Shown piece by piece: positions 19,231 to 26,931 of a DNA stretch of 64,000 nucleotides (its first letter is position 1; every line of letters starts with the position of its first letter). The notes beneath the pieces were generated by a model. It worked only from the letters and a program-made list of their open reading frames with translations. It searched no databases and was not told the DNA's origin. Source of the stretch: Planctomycetota bacterium (GTDB taxonomy: Bacteria; Planctomycetota; Planctomycetia; Pirellulales; Pirellulaceae). The position numbers and the translations under genes were made by a program. Location of the stretch: positions 109,203 to 173,202 of the forward strand of contig VGZC01000004.1 in NCBI GenBank assembly GCA_016872725.1. The letters are read 5' to 3'.

Positions 19231-19899
19231 ATGCGGATCCAGCTTCGTGTGCTGAACGGCAAGAGTGCGGGACGCGAGATGAACGTCCCGCACGCGGAAT
19301 ACCTGATCGGTCGCAGTGATGAATGCCATCTGCGGCCGAAGAGTGACGCGATCAGCCGTCGGCACTGTGTCGTTCGCACGCGCGACGATAAGGTCTTCGC
19401 CGAAGATCTCGGGAGCAAGAACGGCACCTACGTCAACGGAGTACGCTTGGAAGGCGAGACCGAGGTCCACAACGGCGACGTGTTCCGGGTCGGCCGCTTC
19501 GAGTTCGAATTGCTGGTGGGCGATCCGGTCGCGCTGCCAAGCGCCGCGTCGGATCAACAGGAAGAGACCAAAAGCATCGTTGGCGAAGACAGTTGGGCGG
19601 AAGACAACGACATCACGAAATGGCTCGAGGAAGGCGGCGCGGCCAAGTACATCGATCCGGCCACCCGCCAATTGCAGCTCGAACCCGCTGAAAAGGCCGC
19701 GCTCGAAACAACCATGCTCGACCAGACGGCCGCTCAAACCATTGGGGGACCGGGTACAGCCGCAACCGACCCGAAGACCGATCCAGGTAAGGCCGAAAAG
19801 AAAAAGCCGGGAAAACTCCCGCCGCGGGCGGGAACGGCAACGAACAACTCCCGCGAAGCGGCCGCGGACATGCTCAAGAAGTTCTTCAATCGGCCGTAG
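19231..19899 (+). CDS. FHA-domain protein with KKFFNRP C-terminus
   Basis: The 222-residue protein has an N-terminal forkhead-associated domain (residues 1-95) with the phosphothreonine-binding marks YLIGRSDECHL, ISRRHC and DLGSKNGTYVNG. The remainder is acidic then Pro/Lys-rich and presumably disordered, ending in AADMLKKFFNRP. FHA domains read phosphothreonine, so a Ser/Thr kinase elsewhere in the genome is the expected partner; none is in this window. The last 24 coding bases form the first copy of a 43-bp tandem array that continues past the stop codon. Confidence 0.88.
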   Translation: MRIQLRVLNGKSAGREMNVPHAEYLIGRSDECHLRPKSDAISRRHCVVRTRDDKVFAEDLGSKNGTYVNGVRLEGETEVHNGDVFRVGRFEFELLVGDPVALPSAASDQQEETKSIVGEDSWAEDNDITKWLEEGGAAKYIDPATRQLQLEPAEKAALETTMLDQTAAQTIGGPGTAATDPKTDPGKAEKKKPGKLPPRAGTATNNSREAAADMLKKFFNRP

Positions 19900-20085
19900 G
19901 GCTTCCGCGGATTGCCCCAAGAAGTTCTTCAATCGGCCGTAGGGCTTCCGCGGATTGCCCCAAGAAGTTTTTCAATCGGCCGTAGGGCTTCGGCGGATTG
20001 CCCCAAGAAGTTCTTCAATCGGCCGTAGGGCTTCCGCGGATTGCCCCAAGAAGTTTTTCAATCGGCCGTAGGGCTTCGGCTCAAG
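19876..20085 (+). repeat. 43-bp tandem repeat, 5 copies, spanning the 3' end of the FHA gene
   Basis: Units begin at 19876, 19919, 19962, 20005 and 20048. Copy 1 contains the last seven codons and stop of the FHA gene (KKFFNRP-stop) plus 19 downstream bases. Copies 1, 2 and 4 are identical; copies 3 and 5 share a C-to-T and a C-to-G change, and copy 5 loses its last bases. Because 43 is not a multiple of three, the KKFFNRP-stop string recurs in all three reading frames after the gene. Confidence 0.95.
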
Positions 20086-20109
20086 ATTCCATGGACGGGG
20101 AGGAATACC

Positions 20110-20174
20110 TTTTCACGGAGACCGCCCCTCGACGTGAAAACTCGGGGGCGCCATGAAACCCGTCGCTCGACGGG
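20110..20174. promoter_or_regulatory. Two perfect inverted repeats upstream of the sigma-factor gene
   Basis: TTTTCACG (20110-20117) pairs with CGTGAAAA (20133-20140) across a 15-base loop, and CCCGTCG (20159-20165) pairs with CGACGGG (20168-20174) across two bases. Both lie in the 130-base gap before the ECF sigma gene. They may be operators or leader structures. I could not identify a convincing autoregulated ECF promoter. Confidence 0.4.
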
Positions 20175-20209
20175 AAGGTAATTCCATTGATGCGTGAGGG
20201 ACCTGCCGC

Positions 20210-20779
20210 GTGACACCGAACGCCCGCAACGAGTTGGATTCGATATTGACTCAGTGCGCCTTGGGGGACGATTCGGCGGTGCGCGACCTTGTGCGGCGAT
20301 ACGAGGGAATGGTGTTCGGTGTTTGCTACCGCATGCTGGGCCATCGCCAGGACGCGGAGGACGCGGCCCAAGAGACGTTTGTTCGCGCCGTCCGTTCGAT
20401 CGCGAACTTCAATCGTTCGAGACGATTCGAGTCGTGGCTGCTTACGATCGCGGCCAATCGGTGCCGCACGGCGCTCGCCGCTCGGGCCCGGCGGCCCGAT
20501 CCGACGCGCCTTTGCGATACGGTTGCCGACGATAGTCCGGACGACCATGCCGCGCGATGGCTCGACGAAGAGCTTCAGCGGGCGCTCGGCGGGCTGAAAA
20601 ACGAGCATCGGCAGGCGTTTGTCCTGTTTCACGAATACGAGAAGTCCTACGGCGATATCGCGGAGATCATGGGGTGTCCGATCGGCACGATCAAGACGTG
20701 GGTGCATCGCGCCCGTCGGGAGCTGATCGCTCAATTTCGAAGCCGCGAACTGACGCGGTCGTCGGGAGCCTGGACATGA
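20210..20779 (+). CDS. RNA polymerase sigma factor, ECF subfamily
   Basis: The 189-residue protein has sigma region 2 (residues about 20-88, with RYEGMVFGVCYRMLGHRQDAEDAAQETFVRA) and region 4 (about 125-180, with YGDIAEIMGCPIGTIKTWVHRAR) and nothing else, as in ECF factors. The start is a GTG at 20210 with GAGGG about ten bases upstream. The stop overlaps the start of the next gene (ATGA), a zinc-finger membrane protein that is almost certainly its anti-sigma factor. The signal sensed is unknown. Confidence 0.93.
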   Translation: MTPNARNELDSILTQCALGDDSAVRDLVRRYEGMVFGVCYRMLGHRQDAEDAAQETFVRAVRSIANFNRSRRFESWLLTIAANRCRTALAARARRPDPTRLCDTVADDSPDDHAARWLDEELQRALGGLKNEHRQAFVLFHEYEKSYGDIAEIMGCPIGTIKTWVHRARRELIAQFRSRELTRSSGAWT

Positions 20780-21468
20780 GACACGCGGATGGGAATTGTT
20801 CGGACTTCGACCGGCGTCTCCAGGCGAACCTGGACCGGCGCATCGATTTGGACGACGACGTTCTTGCCGAGCACGCGGCGACGTGCGAGCCGTGCCGGGA
20901 GTTGCTCGAATCGTACGCTTCGCTGCTCGACGCGGTCCGGTCTTGTGAAAGGCCGGAGCCCGCGTGTGGCTTGGCGGATCGGGTTTGCGTCGGATTGGGC
21001 GCGCGACGTCGGCGTGGCGAGTCCCGATGGAAAGGCATCGCGTTGTCGGCCGTCGCGGTGGCGGCCGGCGTGATCGCGGCGATCGTGCCGTGGTTCCGTT
21101 CGGCGCCGCCATCGGTCGCGTCGCGTGCGGATCACGCCGGCGCGGCGCATTCGAGCGTCGCCGAGCCGTACGTGCCGGTAGTGGGCCGATCACGGGCCCC
21201 GATGGTATCGAAAACGGCGAGCTCGGGCGCGACAGAATCTGGTCCAGACGCCGTACGGGATCTGTTCGAGACGTTCGCGGAGCAGCTCAGCGCGGACGCC
21301 CTGCCTCCACTGCGCCAGGTCAATGAAATCACGGCCGTCGGCCTGCGGCCGATCGCGGCCTCGTTCGGCTCGGCGTTCAGCGCGCTGCGCAACAGCCTTC
21401 CCGTGCTCCGCGACGACGAGCGTCCGAAACCGCAGGCCTCGGTCCCTTCCATGCGCCTCATCGCCTAG
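20776..21468 (+). CDS. Membrane-anchored zinc-finger anti-sigma factor
   Basis: The 230-residue protein carries an N-terminal HxxxCxxC anti-sigma zinc-binding motif (H33, C37, C40), one membrane helix (about residues 87-106) and an extracytoplasmic domain of about 120 residues with no recognised fold. Translation is coupled to the ECF sigma gene. The expected mode is sequestration of the sigma factor at the membrane until an envelope signal releases it. The role is inferred from motif and gene order. Confidence 0.82.
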   Translation: MRHADGNCSDFDRRLQANLDRRIDLDDDVLAEHAATCEPCRELLESYASLLDAVRSCERPEPACGLADRVCVGLGARRRRGESRWKGIALSAVAVAAGVIAAIVPWFRSAPPSVASRADHAGAAHSSVAEPYVPVVGRSRAPMVSKTASSGATESGPDAVRDLFETFAEQLSADALPPLRQVNEITAVGLRPIAASFGSAFSALRNSLPVLRDDERPKPQASVPSMRLIA

Positions 21469-21793
21469 CCGCGGGTGCGAATGGACGTTGCCGCCCGTTC
21501 GGCATGAACCGAGTCGCCCGGATATCTCCCTGTTCGTGTGCATCCGTGGCATCCGTGGCCCCCGGAATAACCGTACCAACCGGTCCGCGACCCGCCGAGC
21601 CCCCAGCCCCGCCAATCCGGAAAAACCACCGTATTCCGCTATCTTCGCTGATCGTTCAGGTTTTCCCAGTCCGTTCGTCGATGGAGAATCACGCGGCTCA
21701 AGCTCGCGGAACGGAGGCGGCGCGGTGAGTTGAGCGGACGAGCGAAGCGACGGGCCTTCGCGAACGACGGGCGATACGAACCGGGGACGCAGC
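21469..21793. other. Non-coding gap before the small basic protein gene
   Basis: No credible gene is seen. The stretch includes a short direct repeat (GCATCCGTG twice, near 21540-21560) and is presumably the 3' region of the anti-sigma gene plus the promoter region of the following gene, but no clear promoter elements were found. Confidence 0.5.
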
Positions 21794-22174
21794 ATGTCGA
21801 ACAAGGTGAAGATGGAGCGCCGGGAAGGGCAGGACCGCCGGGACACGACCGATCGGCGGCAACAGGACCTTCCGGTGGCGGAGGAACGTCGGATGGCTCC
21901 GCGCCGCAAGACGCCTCGGCGGCGCCAGATCGATCCAACGACATGCGAACGGGACTATTCGGGTGACGAGATCGAATTCATGCAGGCATTGGACGCGTAC
22001 AAGCGGACAAGCGGTCGGATGTTCCCGACCTGCAGTGAGATTCTCGAAGTGATTCGGGACCTGGGATATCGCCGGGATGTGGGTGACTCGGTTGAGGAAG
22101 GCTCGCCGGAGCCCGCGGCGCCGCGTATTCCGGGTGAGCCGGCATCGGGTGACGCGCAAGGGAGCGCCCTGTGA
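21794..22174 (+). CDS. Small uncharacterised protein with charged N-terminus
   Basis: The 126-residue protein begins with about 50 residues very rich in Arg, Asp, Glu and Gln, then has a compact, probably folded segment (about residues 55-95) with [37 protein letters not shown], and ends in a Pro/Gly/Ala-rich tail. I do not recognise a named family. The central segment looks like a short helical domain with a single Cys. The coding potential is supported by the conserved-looking core. No operon partner is evident. Confidence 0.6.
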   Translation: MSNKVKMERREGQDRRDTTDRRQQDLPVAEERRMAPRRKTPRRRQIDPTTCERDYSGDEIEFMQALDAYKRTSGRMFPTCSEILEVIRDLGYRRDVGDSVEEGSPEPAAPRIPGEPASGDAQGSAL

Positions 22175-22521
22175 ACGTTTTCGGACCGAGGGCCGGTTGC
22201 AATCGACCATGACGTCACTCAGCCCCAGTTTGCGGCCGATCGCGTAGGCGCGAAACGCACGAAAGGGCGCGAGCTCGACGCGCTGCCGGATCGGCCGCTC
22301 AAACGGGCCCTTGTGGTCCCCCGCGCATGCTCAGCCGCGCATGCCCAGCCGCGCATACCGCGTGCGCGGAAGGCCCCGGCGCCCCGTCTTTCGGTCTTTC
22401 GCTCGATCGCTTTTTCCGTCTTGTCGCGATCGAACGAACTCCCCCAACGCCCGGATCGCGCGCGACGGTCGCCCGCTGATGGCCACTCGGCGCGGACGGC
22501 GGCGCGGGATACGAGTCGGGT
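22175..22521. other. Gap without a supported gene; short direct repeats
   Basis: No frame here looks like a real gene. Near 22321-22362 a 14-base unit (CCGCGCATGCTCAG) occurs about three times with changes. The gap separates the small basic protein from the TPR lipoprotein. No promoter or terminator is convincing. Confidence 0.4.
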
Positions 22522-23322
22522 GTGTGGATCAAGGCGATGACTGTGGCGAGTTCCTGTTCCTCTCGAAACGAGCACTCGCGGCGCGGCCGTTCGACGCGGT
22601 CGGCGACGAGGATTTGGACCGTGCTCATCGTGGCGGGCATGTGTCCTGCCGGAGGATGCCGTCTTACGGACGGGTATAACCTCCAAGGGGTGCGCGAGTA
22701 CCAGTCGGGCAACTATCTGGCCGCCACCGAGCGGTTCCAAGCCGCCGCGCGGACCGATCCGAGGAACTCGGACGCGATCTACAATCTGGCGGCCGTCTAC
22801 CATCACCAAGGCATTGCGACGGGCAACCGCGACCTGCTCAGTCAGGCCGAAGTGCTCTACAACCAGGCGATCGACGTCGATCACGAGCACACGGACGCCT
22901 ATCGAGGGCTCGCCGTTCTGCTCAACGAGACCGATCGACCGGACAAGTCGTTCAAGTTATTGAAGAATTGGGTGAGCATGGACCCGCGCGGGGCCGACGC
23001 CCGCATCGAACTGGCTCGCCTCTACGAGGAATTCGGCGATCGGAGTTCGGCGAAGGTTCAGCTCCAGGAAGCCGTGCAGCTCGATCAGAACAACGCGCGG
23101 GCGTGGCGCGCGCTGGGCCATCTCCGCGAGGCCGAGAAGGACTATGCCCAGGCCTTGGCGAACTACCAGCGGAGCTACCAGATCCATTCCAATCCGGCCG
23201 TGGCGCAGCGCATCGCGTCGCTGAGCCGCATCTCGGTCGGGGGCTACACCGCGCCGCTGGGAACCAGTTCGGGCACGCGCACCGTTCAGACGAACGAGCG
23301 AGGTTGGACGACGCGGTACTGA
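22522..23322 (+). CDS. TPR-repeat lipoprotein
   Basis: The product (up to 266 residues) has a hydrophobic segment ending in a lipobox, VAGMCPAGGC, with the probable lipidated Cys near residue 46, and then at least four tetratricopeptide repeats (NYLAATERFQAAARTDPRNSDAIYNLA, then further A/L/Y-spaced 34-residue units). The start is uncertain: the GTG at 22522 and the ATG at 22537 both give an unusually long, Arg-rich n-region. TPR lipoproteins act as scaffolds in envelope complexes; the partner is not apparent. Confidence 0.7.
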   Translation: MWIKAMTVASSCSSRNEHSRRGRSTRSATRIWTVLIVAGMCPAGGCRLTDGYNLQGVREYQSGNYLAATERFQAAARTDPRNSDAIYNLAAVYHHQGIATGNRDLLSQAEVLYNQAIDVDHEHTDAYRGLAVLLNETDRPDKSFKLLKNWVSMDPRGADARIELARLYEEFGDRSSAKVQLQEAVQLDQNNARAWRALGHLREAEKDYAQALANYQRSYQIHSNPAVAQRIASLSRISVGGYTAPLGTSSGTRTVQTNERGWTTRY

Positions 23323-23422
23323 CGGGGCGTCGAACGAGCTCGACGCCGAACACGGCGGGTCCGACTCGTTTCCGATTCGCGTCCTTCTTCGAGCGTGCCT
23401 CGATCGTCACCCGGGTCCGTCA

Positions 23423-23451
23423 TTGGACGATTTCCCGACGGCCGTTACAAT
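23423..23451 (+). promoter_or_regulatory. Probable promoter of serC
   Basis: TTGGAC (23423-23428) and TACAAT (23446-23451) are 17 bases apart; the -10 matches at five of six positions. The leader to the chosen serC ATG would be about 60 bases. Confidence 0.55.
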
Positions 23452-23517
23452 CCGGGCAATTGAGCCGAGGGCCCCGGTTTGATTCCATGCGTGGAGACGG
23501 CTCCCAAGGAGCGATGG

Positions 23518-24642
23518 ATGAGCAGTGCGACGACACAGGCGACCGACCGAGTCTACAATTTTTCGCCCGGACCGGCGGTGATGCCCCTTTCCGTCCTGGA
23601 ACAGATCCAAAAAGACCTCGTGGCGCTTCCCGGGAGCGGCGCGTCGATCCTGGAGATCAGTCATCGCGGCAAGCCGTTCCTCGCGATCCTCGAGGACGCC
23701 AAGCGGCGTCTGCGCGACTTGCTGCGGATCCCCTCCAACTACCATATCTTGTTCCTGCAAGGGGGCGCTCGGCTGCAATTCTCGATGGTGCCGATGAACC
23801 TGCTCCGCGGCGCGTCGGCTCCCGCGTCGTACGTGCTGACGGGATCCTGGGGAATCAAGGCGCTCGAGGAGGCTCGGCGCGAGGGCCCGACGCACGTGGC
23901 GTGGGATGGCCGCGACACGGCGTACGACGGGGTACCCGCTTGGACCGGCGTCCCGATTCCGTCGGATGCGGCGTACGTGCACATGACGTCGAACGAGACG
24001 ATCGAAGGCGTGCAGTTCCGCGATGCGCCGCCCGCCGGCCTTCCGCCCGTGGTCTGCGATTGCTCGTCCGATTTCCTTTCCCGTCCGATTCCTGTCGACC
24101 GTTACGCGCTCCTCTACGCCTGCGCTCAGAAAAACGCGGGTCCGGCGGGCGTCACGATCGTGATCGTGCGCGACGATCTGCTCGAACGGTGCGGCGATTC
24201 GTTGCCCGGCTATTTGAACTACCGGAATCACGTCGAGGAGGATTCGCTGTACAACACGCCCGCGACGTTCGGCATCTATGTGTTCGGATTGATCGCGCGC
24301 TGGCTCGAGGAGGAGGTCGGTGGACTCGACGCGATGCGACTCCGCAACGAACGGAAGGCGCGGATGGTCTATGACGCGATCGACGAGAGCCGGGGTTTCT
24401 ATCGGGGGCATGCGAGGCCCGAGCATCGGTCGGCCATGAACGCCACGTTCCGATTGCCCGACGAATCGCGGGAGAAGGCGTTCCTGGGGGAAGCGGAGAA
24501 GATCGGTTTGTGTTCCTTGAAGGGGCATCGGAGCGTCGGCGGGATCCGCGCGTCGATCTACAACGCGATGCCCGACGAGGGCGTCGAGCAACTTTGCGGG
24601 TTCATGCGGGGTTTCGCGCGGCGGCACGGCGGCGGCGCGTGA
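23518..24642 (+). CDS. serC: Phosphoserine aminotransferase
   Basis: The 374-residue PLP enzyme converts 3-phosphohydroxypyruvate to phosphoserine. It shows the SerC N-terminus YNFSPGPAVMPLSVLEQIQ, the LFLQGGARLQFSMVPMNLL segment and the PLP-binding Lys in YACAQKNAGPAGVT. The ATG at 23518 has AAGGAG six bases upstream. serA follows 75 bases downstream on the same strand, so the first two steps of serine synthesis are together. Confidence 0.95.
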   Translation: MSSATTQATDRVYNFSPGPAVMPLSVLEQIQKDLVALPGSGASILEISHRGKPFLAILEDAKRRLRDLLRIPSNYHILFLQGGARLQFSMVPMNLLRGASAPASYVLTGSWGIKALEEARREGPTHVAWDGRDTAYDGVPAWTGVPIPSDAAYVHMTSNETIEGVQFRDAPPAGLPPVVCDCSSDFLSRPIPVDRYALLYACAQKNAGPAGVTIVIVRDDLLERCGDSLPGYLNYRNHVEEDSLYNTPATFGIYVFGLIARWLEEEVGGLDAMRLRNERKARMVYDAIDESRGFYRGHARPEHRSAMNATFRLPDESREKAFLGEAEKIGLCSLKGHRSVGGIRASIYNAMPDEGVEQLCGFMRGFARRHGGGA

Positions 24643-24717
24643 ACGCGTGCCGGCCCGGCGTCGCGACGCCCGCCGGACAACGCGGACGCGACCGAATCGG
24701 AACGAATGGTGGGGATT

Positions 24718-26370
24718 ATGCCTCGTGTTTTGGTCTTGGATGATATCGCTCGGGAAGGCTTGGATCGGCTCGCGGCCGCGCCTGGGATCGCATTCGAGGT
24801 CCGGACGGGCCTCGCGGGCGCGGCGCTCCGCGAGGCGCTCGCCGATTTCGACGGAGCGATCTGCCGCAGCGGCGTGAAGATCACCTCCGCCGCCCTCGAA
24901 GGCAATCGGCGGCTGCGCGCGATCGTCCGTGCCGGTGTCGGGACCGACAACATCGACAAGGACGCGGCGACGCGATTGGGCATCGTCGTGATGAACACAC
25001 CCGCCGGGAATACGTTGAGCACGGCCGAGCACACGTTCGCGCTGATGCTGGCCCTCTCCCGTTGCGTCGCGCCCGCCCACCAGAGCCTCGCGCGGGGCCG
25101 ATGGGACCGCAAGTCGTACATGGGCGCGCAGCTCGCCGACAAGACGCTCGGCATCGTGGGTCTCGGCCGCATCGGCCAGGAGGTGGCGAAGCGGGCGAAC
25201 GCGTTCCAAATGCGCGTGCTCGGCTTCGATCCGTTCCTCACGGCCGAGCAAGCGTCGAAGCTGGGGATCCACCGCGTCGAGACGGTCCGGGACATGCTTC
25301 CCCACGTCGACTATTTGACCGTGCATACGCCGTTGACCCCGGAAACGCGGCACTTGATCGGCCGGCCTGAACTCGAACTCCTCAAACCCGGAGCACGACT
25401 CGTCAATTGCGCGCGGGGCGGGATCTACGATGAAGGGGCGCTCGTCGAGGGCCTGACGAGCGGCCGATTGGCCGGCGTCGCCCTCGATGTGTTCGAAGAG
25501 GAGCCGTGCACGACGAGCCCGTTGTTCGAGATGCCGAACGTCGTTTGCACGCCGCATCTCGGAGCGAGCACCGAGGAAGCGCAAACGCAGGTCGCCATCG
25601 AGGCCGTCCAATTGCTCGTCAATTACCTGACGACGGGCGAGATCCGACACGCGGTCAACATGGCGTCGATCGATCCGCAGACGCTCGCGAACCTGCGGGG
25701 CTATCTCGACCTGGCCCACCGACTCGGATTGCTGCTCGCCCAATGGCAGGAAGGAGGGGCCGCGTCGTGCCGCATCTCGTATCGCGGCCACGTCACGCAG
25801 CAGGACACGCGCCTTCTGACGGCCGCGTTCTGCGCGGGCCTGCTCGAACGGGCCCTCGATGAGGACGTCAACATCGTGAACGCCGAGGTTCTCGTGCGGG
25901 AACGGGGCATCGAATTGCGCGAGGAGATCAATCGGGAGATGGGCGCGTTCCGTTCGTCGATGACGGTCTCCGTCACCAGCGACGGGCAGACGCACGTGGC
26001 CGGCGGCACGCTGTTCGGAGCCAACATGCCCCGATTGATCCGCCTGAACGATTACCGGCTCGAAACGTATCTCGACGGAAACCTCATGATCTTCCTCCAC
26101 GACGACGTGCCCGGTATCATCGGAGCCGTCGGAACTCTGCTCGGCCGCCACCATGTCAACATCGCGCAAATGACGGTCGGCCGGCGGCCGGGCGCGGCGC
26201 CGGGCGGCGAAGCGATCGGCGTCATGAACCTCGACGACGTACCGCCCTCCCAGGCGATCGCGGAGGTCCTTCGGCATCCGCACATCGGCCGCGTCAAGAT
26301 CGTCGAGATGCCCGCGGCGGGCCGCGTTCCCGCCTGGCTTCAGATCCCCGGTGGAGACGCGGACAGCTAG
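24718..26370 (+). CDS. serA: D-3-phosphoglycerate dehydrogenase, long form with ASB and ACT domains
   Basis: The 550-residue protein (an ATG four codons earlier, at 24706, is also possible) has the catalytic and NAD-binding domains (GLGRIGQEVAKRANAF, VNCARGGIYDEGAL, CTPHLGAST), an intervening allosteric-substrate-binding domain (about residues 315-460) and a C-terminal ACT domain (about 475-548). It oxidises 3-phosphoglycerate in serine synthesis, and the ACT domain suggests feedback control by serine. Length matches the type found in mycobacteria. It is paired with serC. Confidence 0.95.
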   Translation: MPRVLVLDDIAREGLDRLAAAPGIAFEVRTGLAGAALREALADFDGAICRSGVKITSAALEGNRRLRAIVRAGVGTDNIDKDAATRLGIVVMNTPAGNTLSTAEHTFALMLALSRCVAPAHQSLARGRWDRKSYMGAQLADKTLGIVGLGRIGQEVAKRANAFQMRVLGFDPFLTAEQASKLGIHRVETVRDMLPHVDYLTVHTPLTPETRHLIGRPELELLKPGARLVNCARGGIYDEGALVEGLTSGRLAGVALDVFEEEPCTTSPLFEMPNVVCTPHLGASTEEAQTQVAIEAVQLLVNYLTTGEIRHAVNMASIDPQTLANLRGYLDLAHRLGLLLAQWQEGGAASCRISYRGHVTQQDTRLLTAAFCAGLLERALDEDVNIVNAEVLVRERGIELREEINREMGAFRSSMTVSVTSDGQTHVAGGTLFGANMPRLIRLNDYRLETYLDGNLMIFLHDDVPGIIGAVGTLLGRHHVNIAQMTVGRRPGAAPGGEAIGVMNLDDVPPSQAIAEVLRHPHIGRVKIVEMPAAGRVPAWLQIPGGDADS

Positions 26371-26587
26371 ACCGTGTCCCGATCATGTCGCCTCGACGCC
26401 GACCGAACCGGCGATGCGCGGCGGCCCCCGGTTCGCCGCGCGGCGCATTCGGAACAACCGTCATCCTTTTCCCCGATTGAAGATGCCCACGCTCTTTTCC
26501 TGTACCGATCATCAATGACCCGGCCGTCCATGACCGATGTTCATGTCGACGCCTTCACCGGAACCAAGCCAACAAGGATGCTCGCTC

Positions 26588-26836
26588 ATGTTGCTCAGTC
26601 CCGACGCGGTCGCCCAGCAGGTGGATGTCGCCATCCAATCGAGCCCCTATCTGGTGGGGCGCCGACTGCGATTTGAGATGAAGGACGGGCACGTCGTTCT
26701 GCAAGGATGCGTCGGATCGTACTTCCAGAAGCAGATGGCCCAGGAGGCCGTTCGCCGGATCGACGGCGTCGAGCGCATCGAGAACCAGCTCGAGGTGCTG
26801 TGGCCGGGCGATCCGCTGTTCTCGTCGGCGTCGTAA
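26588..26836 (+). CDS. BON-domain protein
   Basis: The start is the ATG at 26588, with AAGGA nine bases upstream. The 82-residue product is essentially a single BON domain: LRFEMKDGHVVLQGCVGSYFQKQMAQEAVRRIDGVERIENQLEV. BON domains are thought to bind membranes or phospholipids; no signal peptide is seen here. The gene stands alone between serA and alaS. Confidence 0.75.
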   Translation: MLLSPDAVAQQVDVAIQSSPYLVGRRLRFEMKDGHVVLQGCVGSYFQKQMAQEAVRRIDGVERIENQLEVLWPGDPLFSSAS

Positions 26837-26931
26837 CGCCGATCTTCCCACCTCGTCGGACCGCGGGGAAACGGCTATCCTAGTCGGTTTCCCCCTTGCG
26901 ACCCCTTCGGTCCCGCGCGGACGGTCCCGAC

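Noticed and set aside
23407..26283. A 958-codon minus-strand frame opposite serC and serA
   Set aside because: It is antisense to two clear enzymes and has the composition of a shadow frame.
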